Below, one piece after another: positions 8,598-20,400 of a stretch of DNA of 64,000 nucleotides. The stretch lies in assembly GCA_034770075.1 (NCBI GenBank), contig CM068385.1, positions 54,816,746-54,880,745 on the forward strand. The letters are read 5' to 3'. Position numbers and translations under genes: made by a program. Within the stretch, counting starts at the first letter, position 1. Each line of letters starts with the position of its first letter. The notes under the pieces were generated by a model. It was not told where the DNA came from and did not search any database. It saw only the letters and a list, made by a program, of their open reading frames with translations. This DNA comes from Aralia elata (Eukaryota; Streptophyta; Magnoliopsida; Apiales; Araliaceae).

Positions 8598-11500
8598 ATG
8601 CCACCAAGAAGACAACCAACACGTCAACAGACCCCAGAGGGATCTACCAATAATGAAGAAGTCAACGCGAATCCGATGCAGCAGTTGGTGAATTTGTTAA
8701 CGGGAGCCTTTGCAAATCAACCACAAGCTCAGGCTACAACCTTTAAAGACTTCAAGGCAGTCGGACCTCCGGAATATCACGACACTATGAATCCCATTGA
8801 AGCTCAAACGTGGATCATGGAGATGGAGAAGGTGTTTGATGTCGCTAGAGTCAGCGAGGACCAGAAGACGGTATTTGCAACGTTTATGCTGAAATCAGAA
8901 GCTAGCTACTGGTGGCAAGCAAATAAGACTCGAGGTGGCCAAGGGATTATTCCGTGGGAGCGGTTCAAGGAGATATTTTTCGAAACCTATTTCCCGGCAA
9001 GTGCTCAGAACCAAATGGAAGTACAGTTTCTAGAGTTGAAGCAAGGTACTATGTCGGTATCTGAATATGCCGCACGATTCAACGAGTTGGTGAGGTTTGC
9101 GCCGTATCAGGTTAACACGGATGAGAGGAAGGCCAGAAGGTTTGAGCAGGGATTGAAGCCCTGGTTGTATAGCCGAGTTTCAATGTTTCAACTGAACTCG
9201 TTTGCGGCGGTGCTGGAAAAGGCAATTATCGCTGAAGGAGGCAGTGATGCTCTGTCTAAATACAATCAGGAGCAGAAGAAAAAGAAGAATGAGAATGAAA
9301 ACAAGGCAAGTGGTAGCCATGGGGGCAGTAGCCAGAAGAGGAAATGGAATGATAGTAACTCTGCGGGAAGTCAGCAGGGTAATCAGAAGAAGAAGATGGA
9401 GGTGTGCAGCAACTGTGGAAAGAGCCATATGGGTGCCTGTTTGAAAGGTAAGAGGGTGTGCTTCAACTGCGGGCAAGAGGGGCATATCGCGCCGAATTGC
9501 CCTAATCCAAAGAAAGGAGCATGTTTCATCTGCGGGTCGAAGGATCACTTTGCCCGAGAGTGCCCTAAGAAAGCAGCTACAGGTGGAGCCAGTTCCGAAA
9601 AGGGAAACAGCGGTGGTGGAGGCAATCTGACAATCACCGGACCGACGCAGCCCAACCGACCTATCGCTCGAACGTTCAATATGACGGTGCAGGATGCTGT
9701 GCAGTCAAAGGATGTAGTGTCAGGTATCATTCCAGTCAATAATGTTAATGCTTATGCATTGTTTGACTCGGGTGCTACTTGCTCATTTATATCCGATGAT
9801 TTTGCTAAGAAATTAGAGTTACCTCAGGAAGAACTAGATTACCCTATGAATATAGAAATTGCGAATAGGGAGGTGATTCCTGTTAAGTTTGTCCACAAGA
9901 ACTGTCAGGTAGATATTAAGGGTCATTTGATGACAGTAAACTTGATCCCAATTTATCTTGGGGAGTTTGATGTTATTTTAGGTATGGATTGGTTGTTCAA
10001 CCATGTGGCAGTTATTGACTGTCAAAAGAAGTGTGTAACCCTTATGACTCCGTCAAAGGTAGTGTTTTATGGCAGCAAGTCGCCTAGACAAACGAGTTGT
10101 CTGACGATGGTGCAGGCCAGAAAGATGTTGCGACAAGGATGTGTAGGATATCTAGCCTACATAGTTGATACCCGAAAGGTGGGTGCAAAATTGGAGGAGA
10201 TACCAGTAGTTAGAGATTTTATGGATGTGTTTCCTGATGATTTGCCAGGATTACCGCCAGATAGGGAAATCGAGTTTGTAATTGATTTAGCACCAGGAAC
10301 GACCCCTATATCAAAAGCCCCATATAGAATGGCTCCGGTAGAAATGAAGGAATTGATGGTGCAATTGCAAGAGTTGCTGGATAAGAAGTATATTCAACCG
10401 AGCGTTTCGTCGTGGGGAGCGCCGGTATTGTTTGTTAAGAAGAAGGATGGGTCAATGCGTCTTTGCATTGATTATAGAGAGTTGAACAAGGTCACGATTA
10501 AAAACAAGTATCCGTTACCAAGGATCGATGACCTGTTTGACCAACTGAAGGGAGCGAGATATTTTTCAAAGATAGATCTGCGAAGTGGGTACCATCAATT
10601 GAAGGTGAGAAAAGAGGACATACCAAAGACGACGTTTCGAACTAGATATGGTCACTACGAGTTTTTGGTTATGTCATTTGGTTTAACGAATGCGCCTGCA
10701 GCATTCATGGACTTAATGAATAGGGTGTTCAAACCATTTCTGGATAGGTTTGTGGTGGTATTTATAGACGACATTCTGGTCTACTCCAAAACTCAAGAAG
10801 AACACGTGGAGCATTTGAGAGTGACATTGGAGGCGTTAAGGAAAGAGAAGTTGTATGCAAAATTTTCCAAGTGTGAATTTTGGTTGGAGCGTGTTCAATT
10901 CCTTGGGCATGTTATTGATAAAGAAGGGATTTCGGTGGATCCAGCGAAAGTTGAAGCAGTCATGAACTGGGATCAGCCGAAGACACCGTCAGAAGTGAGG
11001 AGTTTCTTGGGTTTGGCAGGTTACTACAGACGTTTTATTCAAGATTTCTCCAGGATCGCCACTTATCTTAGTCCGTTGACAAATTTAACAAGGAAATCAG
11101 TGAAGTTTGTTTGGACGGAGAAGTGCGAAGAAAGTTTCCAAGAACTCAAGAAGAGATTAAGTTCGGCACCTGTGTTGTCTTTACCAGATGATACAGGAAA
11201 TTTTGTGGTGTACAGTGACGCATCACATAAAGGACTTGGTTGTGTGTTGATGCAGAATGGTAAAGTTATTGCATATGCATCGCGCCAACTAAAAGATTAT
11301 GAAAAAGGGTATCCGACCCATGATTTGGAGTTAGCAGCCGTGGTATTTGCTTTGAAAATCTGGAGGCACTATCTCTATGGGGAGAAGTGTGAAATTTATA
11401 CAGACCATAAGAGTTTGAAGTATATTTTTACACAGAAGGATTTGAATATGCGGCAGAGGAGATGGATAGAATTGATCAAAGATTATGACTGTGAAATTCT

Positions 11501-13085
11501 ATACCATCCAGGGAAGGCTAACGTGGTTGCCGACGCTTTGAGTAGAAAAGGTCGGGAGAAACTGTTTATGTTAACTGCTCAGGAGAAACTTGTGGCGGAA
11601 ATGGCTAAGTTGGAATTAGAGGTGAAGAATCTGGCAGAGTCTAATGAAAAATTGTTCCAGATGGAAACTCAACCAACTTTGGTAGAAAAAGTCAAGGAAG
11701 CGCAACTTCAAGATGAGGAATGTGATAATATTCGGAAAAGAGTGCTTGAAGGTGAAGAACTTAAATATAAAATCGATACCGAAGGGTTGTTGAGATTTGA
11801 AGGCAGAATCTGGGTACCATCGGTATTGGCAATCAGAGAGGAGATTTTGAACGAAGCTCACAGTTCACGATTTTCGGTTCACCAGGATCTTCGACAACAT
11901 TTTTGGTGGCCAAACATGAAAAGAGAGGTTGCTGAATGTATTGCGAAATGTCTCACTTGTCAGAGAGTTAAAGCGGAGCATCAACGACCAAGTGGTTTGT
12001 TACAGCCCTTGGAGATACCAGAATGGAAGTGGGAGCATATCACAATGGACTTTGTAGTAGGGCTTCCAACTACTCAGAAGGGATATGACGTAATATGGGT
12101 CATAGTTGACAGATTGACGAAATCAGCGCATATCTTGCCCATCAAAATCCGATTCACTTTGGATCAGCTGGCGAAATTATATGTCAAAGAGATTATCTCA
12201 AGGCACGGAGTTCCAGTATCAATAGTATCAGATCGAGATCCACGTTTCACCTCAAAATTTTGGAGGAGTTTGCAAGCTGGTTTGGGGACACAGTTGAGAA
12301 TGAGTACAGCCTATCATCCTCAAACCGATGGCCAGAGCGAAAGAACAATTCAAACGTTGGAAGATATGCTTCGGGCGTGCGTCATGGATTTTAAAGGCAA
12401 CTGGGATGATCATTTACCTCTGGTCGAGTTTGCTTACAACAATAGTCATCACGCTAGTATCGGCATGCCGCCCTACGAAGCATTGTACGGAAGGAAATGC
12501 AGAACTCCATTATGCTGGGATGAGGTTGGTGAACGACGACTACTGGGACCCGAGCTGGTACAACAAACTGCTGAAATTGTTAAGGTGATAAGAGCCAGAC
12601 TGGTAGCCGCTCAAGACAGACAAAAGAAGTATGCTGATTAACACCGACAAAATCGCGAATTTGAAGCTGGGAGCTTTGTGTTTCTCAAGGTATCACCTTG
12701 GAAGGGAAAGATCAGATTTGGTAAAAAGGGTAAACTCAGTCCGCGGTTTATTGGACCTTTTGAAGTGCTGAAACGGATGGGTGAAGTAGCTTATGAGGTA
12801 GCTTTACCTCCTGAGTTAGGTCATATTCACAATGTATTCCACATATCGGTCCTACGACCGTATAAGTCTGATTATAAGCATGTCATAGAGTATGAACCGA
12901 TACAGTTTGAGCAAGATTTGTCTTATGAAGAGGTTCCTGTACAAATAGTGGACAGGAAGGAACAAGTTCTTAGACATAAAGTGATACCTTCTGTTAAGGT
13001 AATCTGGAGGAACCACAGTGCTGAAGAAGCAACGTGGGAACTCGAAGAGCAAATGATGCAAAATTTTCCTCAATTATTTGTTTAA
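8598..13085 (+). pseudogene. Tekay-type gag-pol polyprotein, copy 1
   Basis: I start it at ATG 8598 (MPPRRQPTRQQ), because the related minus-strand copy also starts with M-x-x-RRQPxRQQ; an upstream in-frame ATG exists at 8559. Domains in order are gag capsid, three knuckles (CSNCGKSHMGAC, CFNCGQEGHIAPNC, CFICGSKDHFAREC, the last two canonical), protease DSGAT, reverse transcriptase with FIDD at 10761-10772, RNase H (YSDAS, YTDHKSLKY), integrase with a CLTC zinc end and DDE residues (TMDF, SDRDPRF, GQSERTIQ), and a C-terminal chromodomain-like end (VIWRNHSAEEATWELEE). TAA at 12639-12641 replaces CAA of copy 2 and cuts off the end of integrase and the chromodomain. Nine extra bases near 11064-11072 add three residues between reverse transcriptase and RNase H. 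The remaining frame runs on to TAA at 13083. Confidence 0.93.
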
Positions 13086-13195
13086 TGTTTATATTGCGAT
13101 TCTGGGGACAGAATCTTTGTAAGGAGGGGAGAATGTAACGGACGATTTAATTGCATTGTGATTCCGGGGACAGAATCCTTTTAAGGAGGGAAAGA
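13086..13195 (+). promoter_or_regulatory. 3' untranslated end with a duplicated polypurine tract
   Basis: The phrase GGGGACAGAATC then a purine run then TGTAACG occurs twice. AAGGAGGGGAGAA precedes TGTAACGGACG at 13134, and AAGGAGGGAAAGA precedes TGTAACGAATG at 13196, 62 bp later. Only the second matches the start of the LTR. The first is a decoy-like duplicate of the plus-strand priming site. Confidence 0.8.
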
Positions 13196-13991
13196 TGTAA
13201 CGAATGCAATTTTTGTGATTCAATAAAAATATTTATTGAATTATATAAATATTTTTATTAATTTATTGAGTTTAATAAATAATTTATTAGGTTTTGTGGA
13301 ATGGGTATATGTTAAGTTTAATAATGTTAAATGTTAATTTGAAATGTGATTTGTTATGTTTTCTAATTTAATTTAATAATTAAATTAGATGATGAAAAGG
13401 TTTATTTGAATAAATGATTTATTTGAATAAGAGAATTTATTTGGTATTATTGTTATTTGTTAAATGAAATTATTATTTGAGTTAGTTATATTTAATTGAA
13501 TTTATTTAATAATAATAAGTTCAATTAAATTAAATGTGTGACATTTAAAACTATATGTTATAATGTTTTATTAAAATAAATGAAAGGAGTTTTAATTTAG
13601 TTTTTCCAAACTAGGCCTTATGACCTTTGGTTGGATAAATGAGTTATTTTAATTGTGTTTTACCAAACAAGACATAAGAATAATGGATTAATTTATTTAG
13701 TATTTGCCAAACAAGCCTTATGGCTTTTGAAAATCCTAACTGATGATTAAATTTAAGGATTTTACGTTATTATTTAAAACAACAGTTTTTATTTTATTTT
13801 TTTTTAAAATCATCAGTTTATATTATATCAGTAAAAGAGCGTCAGTTGAAAGAAAGAAAAGAAAGAAGAAGAACTTCAGAGTTTGAGAGAAAAGAGAGAG
13901 CAGAGCTTGAGAATTTGAGAGTTGAGAAGAGAGAATTGAGAAAGAGCTTGTTATTTTAAAAGAATTCACCAAGTTCTTACAGTAATTGAAG

Positions 13992-15762
13992 GTATAATTT
14001 CTTTTTCCTTTTGGTTTTATTCTTCTGTATATAGTTTTAGTTACTGTATGTGAATTCAATTGTTAGAATATATGAACTAGTTGATTATAGTTGTTGTAAT
14101 TGGTAGTAATCATGTGTTAGATGATTATATGATGATTAACAATTAATTTAGAGGTATTAATCCATGAAAACATGCTTTAGAATTGAGTTCTTAGTTTTAC
14201 AGAGCTTTATTTCATGTATGGAATATTTGTATAAAAATTGATGCTCTAATTGGTTATTAATCGGTAAATTGATAATTGTTTATGATTATTTGATGAAAAA
14301 CATGAATAATGCAAGAAGAATGGTTTTAATTGGTTGAAAAATGAATTTACAGAGCTTTGTTTTATGAAAATGGCAAAAACATGGTTATTTTATAAAACAG
14401 TGAATTTTTGGTTTTAAATTGATTGATTATGTGTTTTATAATGCTTAGATTAGTTAGAAACATGTTGGGTACTTGTTTTCTAGCATATATGATGTCTGGG
14501 TATATTTAGTTTGTGTACTGGATGGTAGAATTCGGAAAATTTGGCCAAAATTGGCCTAATTTTCACTGTTCGCGAACTGTAGGAGACGACAGCCAGGTTT
14601 CTCGCCCCGGCGAGAAAAATGAGCTGTTAATCTTCGCCCCGGCGAGAAATTTACAAAGGGAATCCTCGCCTCGGCGAGAAGCTCGCCCCGGCAAGAAAAT
14701 TTAAAAGGGAATTCTCGCCCCGGCGAGAATCACTGCTGGAAAATTTTTATTATTTTATTTTCCTTTCTTGGAAGTTATGATGTATAATTAATTTTATATT
14801 AAAGTATTAAGTGATTAATGAAATTCCTAGATAATTGAAACTTGTTGATTATGGTTTACTAAATGAGATGTTTTAATAAAAAGGATAAAAGCAAGCTTAA
14901 AGTGTATATTATTTTGTAACTAATTATGTTACCATTTTATAATTAAATGTATAGGTTGTTTAAGGATTGTGAGATAGTTAATTTGTAATCAACGCTTGAG
15001 GCAAGTTCCTTATCTCAACTTATTACTTTATGTTGAGCAAGTTTTCCTTCCTTAAGCTTGAGAACTATTTATAGCAAGTTGTTGTTCTCTTTTAACTTGT
15101 TAATTTATTCAAGACAAGTTTATTTATATTGAGCAAGCTTATTGACCTTAGCTTATTGATATTCAAGCAAGGTTATTATCATGATTATATACTCAAGTTT
15201 TATTCCAATCATTGTTATTATTCAAACTTCGAGTATAGTTTCTTTTGAACAAACTCTATTGAATTAGACTAGCAAACCCTTATTGATTCAGCTAGTCCTT
15301 AGTTGATGAACGTTTCAAAGACTTAGAATGTTTTCTATACTTGTTCCAAGCCAATTTCCTTTTTGGTATGGATTCAGACGATAAACTGAGATGAACAACC
15401 CTAATATAGGGGATTACTTACGCGACAGCGTTAAAATGTTTGTGCACAATACATTGTACAAAGGGCTGATCCCCCTGAGTACGAGATGTTGGTCCATAGT
15501 CTATATGACTGTTAAAGGTTACAGTAGAAATACTTGTCAACCTAGGACATAGTTCGAGGTCTTGTGACCCTCAGATATAATTTCTAAATCTTGAATTCTC
15601 TATTTTTGGAATCAAGCATTCTTAAGAGCTTTTAAACTTTAATCATTTATTGGTTGAAAATCAGAAAAACTATTACTCCTCAGTTGAAATCATTTCATTT
15701 AGATATTATTGTTATTGTACTTGTGAGCAATTGTTTGCTCACTCTTGCACAAATTATTGCAG
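13992..15762 (+). other. Predicted intron inside LTR2
   Basis: Same donor (TTGAAG then GTATAATTTC) and acceptor (GCTCAC ... TTGCAG) as in LTR1. The length is 1771 bp because of the 17-bp palindrome insertion. Confidence 0.5.
14601..14727. repeat. Five GC palindromes, one newly added
   Basis: Cores start at 14601, 14633, 14665 (CTCGCCTCGGCGAG), 14682 (CTCGCCCCGGCAAG) and 14714. The steps are 32, 32, 17 and 32. LTR1 and LTR3 have four cores, so a 17-bp unit was added here. Confidence 0.9.
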
Positions 15763-15824
15763 CTAAGGCTGAAAAACCGGACGAGCCGTCCACGAGCAAA
15801 GGCAAGGGCAAGATGCATAAATAG
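15762..15824 (+). CDS. Conserved 20-residue reading frame, LTR2
   Basis: The sequence is the same as in LTR1, directly after the acceptor and ending in TAG. Confidence 0.4.
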   Translation, partial: AKAEKPDEPSTSKGKGKMHK

Positions 15825-16082
15825 CTAAAGACCTGTTATTTATTTGATGATCGATTGTATCAAGACTTATTTAGATTATGTTTTATTCCGCATTTGATGT
15901 ATTAAGGTTAAGATAACCTGGGATTTGAATATTTAATAGTTTGGTGATGTAACCCATTTTGGGAAGATATTTCTTTAAGTTTATTTAATTGTTATTTTAT
16001 TGGGTAGTTAGTTTTGAATGTATGTTATAGTAAACACCAAATCAGTGGGGATTAAGTACCTGGATTTGGGGGTGTCACAGGT

Positions 16083-16094
16083 TGGTATCAGAGC
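16083..16094 (+). other. Primer-binding site, second Tekay internal region
   Basis: TGGTATCAGAGC lies three bases after LTR2. Confidence 0.92.
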
Positions 16095-16317
16095 TGTAGG
16101 TTATGAACCTTTAGGTGGGGAAAACCTTAGGGTAGTAGCCTTTTAGAAGATAGAGAATATAGTGGTGATAAACTCTTATCGAGTTATAAGGAATGAATTA
16201 CGGAAATTCATTAAAGACAATAAAATGATTATGTGCTATGTGCTTATTTGATAACAAACTTATGTGCTCGCGAGTATTATCGATTAGTAATTAAAACTTA
16301 AAATTTTTGTTGTCAGG

Positions 16318-17154
16318 ATGACTGATAGAGGAGAGCCCAGCCAGACTAGGGAGGAGGAGCCCCGAGATATTCGTGTAGTTCATGAGCAGCTAGTGCAGAG
16401 GGAGCCATCCCCGTTGATTACAGTTACAGGTCACGAGTATGAGCCTGAGACTGATCTTGAGGAGGACCCTGAGGAGGATCCTGAGGAGGACCCTGAAGAG
16501 GTTGAGGAGGAGGAGGAGGAAGACCCTGAGGGGATATCACTATCTACTTTGGGTGTTCAGATGTACGAGCAGATGTATGATCGCAACATAGAGTTGCAGG
16601 ATAGAGTGGAGGAGTTAGAGGGGCAGCTGACTGAGCGACAGACTGCTTTGGAGCAGAAGAACAGTGAGATAGAGGAGCTGGATATACGTCTTGGAGACGT
16701 GGAGTGGAAGCTGGTTCATGTAGAAAGTGAAAAGGAAGAGTTAGAGGAACAGGCTGCAGAACGTCAAACCACTCTAGAGCAGAAGGATGCTGAGATCCAA
16801 GACCTTTCCTCACGTCTTGCAGAGGCTGAGCAGAGGCTAGCACAGTCAGAGTATCGACGAGGACAGCTGATAGCCAGGAATGAAGTTGTACGAGATGAGT
16901 TGAAAGAGGAGTCAGCTAAGCGGGCGTGAGCTGAAACAGCTTGGCTGAGGGAGGCTGATCGCGCAGAACGTGTTGAGTGTGAGATGCGGTCAAAGAAGGC
17001 CAAGATTGATGAGATGGAGTATATTTTTCATACTACCATAGATAGAGCTCAAGATCGAGCTAGTCGTCATCCAGATGTGATGGATCGTAGGATTATGACG
17101 CGCATTATGGAACAGGAACGCCAGGAAGCTGTGCGTCGTGGGATGTCATCATAG
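16318..17154 (+). pseudogene. ORF1, acidic coiled-coil protein, copy 2
   Basis: It has the same 837-bp extent as copy 1. It keeps CAG where copy 1 has TAG, so the first 203 codons are open to TGA at 16927-16929. After the TGA the frame stays open for 74 more codons to TAG at 17152. The shared TGA (GCG TGA GCT) means either that the parent already made a 203-residue protein or that the stop is read through. The coiled-coil stretch lies before the TGA. The minus-strand relative has no stop at the matching place but has others. A truncated functional protein, a two-part product, or simple decay are all possible. Confidence 0.7.
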
Positions 17155-17444
17155 ATTATGATTGTTTAAGTTATTATGAAATTTATGAGTTAATAAATTG
17201 TAAATCCCAGTTTCTATAATGGGATAGAATAATGATGTAATCCTGAAACTTTGTGACTTCAGGATAGATGATGTAAATAAGTACGATGTTATCTCTATTA
17301 TGTTTTGAAGCAGTTAATGAATAAAATGTGAAAAGTTTATCAGATGTATTATGTGTTTAAGTTTTGTTTATAAATGTTTAAGTTAAGACTTAAATGTTTG
17401 AGTAATTGAGCAATAGTCTAATAACGAGAATTCTTAACAGTAAA

Positions 17445-20400
17445 ATGCCACCAAGAAGACAACCAACACGTCAACAGACCCCAGAGGGATCTACCAATAA
17501 TGAAGAAGTCAACGCGAATCCGATGCAGCAGTTGGTGAATTTGTTAACGGGAGCCTTTGCAAATCAACCACAAGCTCAGGCTACAACCTTTAAAGACTTC
17601 AAGGCAGTCGGACCTCCGGAATATCACGGCACTATGAATCCCATTGAAGCTCAAACGTGGATCATGGAGATGGAGAAGGTGTTTGATGTCGCTAGAGTCA
17701 GCGAGGACCAGAAGACGGCATTTGCAACGTTTATGCTGAAATCAGAAGCTAGCTACTGGTGGCAAGCAAATAAGACTCGAGGTGGCCAAGGGATTATTCC
17801 GTGGGAGCGGTTCAAGGAGATATTTTTCGAAACCTATTTCCCGGTAAGTGCTCAGAACCAAATGGAAGTACAGTTTCTAGAGTTGAAGCAAGGTACTATG
17901 TCGGTATCTGAATATGCTGCACGATTCAACGAGTTGGTGAGGTTTGCGCCGTATCAGGTTAACACGGATGAGAGGAAGGCCAGAAGGTTTGAGCAGGGAT
18001 TGAAGCCCTGGTTGTATAGCCGAGTTTCAATGTTTCAACTGAACTCGTTTGCGGCGGTGCTGGAAAAGGCAATTATCGCTGAAGGAGGCAGTGATGCTCT
18101 GTCTAAATACAATCAGGAGCAGAAGAAAAAGAAGAATGAGAATGAAAACAAGGCAAGTGGTAGCCATGGGGGCAGTAGCCAGAAGAGGAAATGGAATGAT
18201 AGTAACTCTGCGGGAAGTCAGCAGGGTAATCAGAAGAAGAAGATGGAGGTGTGCAGCAACTGTGGAAAGAGCCATATGGGTGCCTGTTTGAAAGGTAAGA
18301 GGGTGTGCTTCAACTGCGGGCAGGAGGGGACTATCGCGCCGAATTGCCCTAATCCAAAGAAAGGAGCATGTTTCATCTACGGGTCGAAGGATCACTTTGC
18401 CCGAGAGTGCCCTAAGAAAGCAGCTACAGGTGGAGCCAGTTCCGGAAAGGGAAACAGCGGTGGTGGAGGCAATCTGACAATCACCGGACCGACGCAGCCC
18501 AACCGACCTATCGCTCGAACGTTCAATATGACGTTGCAGGATGCTGTGCAGTCAAAGGATGTAGTGTCAGGTATCATTCCAGTCAATAATGTTAATGCTT
18601 ATGTATTGTTTGACTCGGGTGCTACTTGCTCATTTATATCCGATGATTTTGCTAAGAAATTAGAGTTACCTCAGGAAGAACTAGATTACCCTATGAATAT
18701 AGAAATTGCGAATAGGGAGGTGATTCCTGTTAAGTTTGTCCACAAGAACTGTCAGGTAGATATTAAGGGTCATTTGATGACAGTAAACTTGATCCCAATT
18801 TGTCTTGGGGAGTTTGATGTTATTTTAGGTATGGATTGGTTGTTCAACCATGTGGTAGTTATTGACTGTCAAAAGAAGTGTGTAACCCTTATGACTCCGT
18901 CAAAAGTAGTGTTTTATGGCAGCAAGTCGCCTAGACAAACGAGTTGTCTGACGATGGTGCAGGCCAGAAAGATGTTGAGACAAGGATGTGTAGGATATCT
19001 AGCCTACATAGTTGATACCCGAAAGGTGGGTGCAAAATTGGAGGAGATACCAGTAGTTAGAGATTTTATGGATGTGTTTCCTGATGATTTGCCAGGATTA
19101 CCGCCAGATAGGGAAATCGAGTTTGTAATTGATTTAGCACCAGGAACGACCCCTATATCAAAAGCCCCATATAGAATGGCTCCGGTAGAAATGAAGGAAT
19201 TGATGGTGCAATTGCAAGAGTTGCTGGATAAGAAGTATATTCAACCGAGCGTTTCGCCGTGGGGAGTGCCGGTATTGTTTGTTAAGAAGAAGGATGGGTC
19301 AATGCGTCTTTGCATTGATTATAGAGAGTTGAACAAGGTCACGATTAAAAACAAGTATCCGTTACCAAGGATCGATGACCTGTTTGACCAACTGAAGGGA
19401 GCGAGATATTTTTCAAAGATAGATCTGCGAAGTGGGTACCATCAATTGAAGGTGAGAAAAGAGGACATACCAAAGACGGCGTTTCGAACTAGATATGGTC
19501 ACTACGAGTTTTTGGTTATGTCATTTGGTTTAACGAATGCGCCTGCAGCATTCATGGACTTAATGAATAGGGTGTTCAAACCATTTCTGGATAGGTTTGT
19601 GGTGGTATTTATAGACGACATTCTGGTCTACTCCAAAACTCAAGAAGAACACGTGGAGCATTTGAGAGTGACATTGGAGGCGTTAAGGAAAGAGAAGTTG
19701 TATGCAAAATTTTCCAAGTGTGAATTTTGGTTGGAGCGTGTTCAATTCCTTGGGCATGTTATTGATAAAGACGGGATTTCGGTGGATCCAGCGAAAGTCG
19801 AAGCAGTCATGAACTGGGATCAGCCGAAGACACCGTCAGAAGTGAGGAGTTTCTTGGGTTTGGCAGGTTACTACAGACATTTTATTCAAGATTTCTCCAG
19901 GATCGCCACTCCGTTGACAAATTTAACAAGGAAATCAGTGAAGTTTGTTTGGACGGAGAAGTGCGAAGAAAGTTTCCAAGAACTCAAGAAGAGATTAAGT
20001 TCGGCACCTGTGTTGTCTTTACCAGATGATACAGGAAATTTTGTGGTGTACAGTGACGCATCACATAAAGGACTTGGTTGTGTGTTGATGCAGAATGGTA
20101 AAGTTATTGCATATGCATCGCGCCAACTAAAAGATTATGAAAAAGGGTATCCGACCCATGATTTGGAGTTAGCAGCCGTGGTATTTGCTTTGAAAATCTG
20201 GAGGCACTATCTCTATGGGGAGAAGTGTGAAATTTATACAGACCATAAGAGTTTGAAGTATATTTTTACACAGAAGGATTTGAATATGCGGCAGAGGAGA
20301 TGGATAGAATTGATCAAAGATTATGACTGTGAAATTCTATACCATCCAGGGAAGGCTAACGTGGTTGCCGACGCTTTGAGTAGAAAAGGTCGGGAGAAAC

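Larger units (their letters stand above)
13196..16079 (+). mobile_element. LTR2 of the Tekay tandem block
   Basis: At 2884 bp this LTR is 17 bp longer than LTR1. The difference is explained by one extra palindrome in the GC array. It has a polypurine tract on its left and a primer site on its right, so it acts both as the 3' LTR of copy 1 and the 5' LTR of copy 2. Confidence 0.93.

Noticed and set aside
9180..9548. Antisense ORFs across gag-pol (also at 18027-18395 and others)
   Set aside because: They are shadows of the strongly supported gag-pol frames, with no domains of their own.
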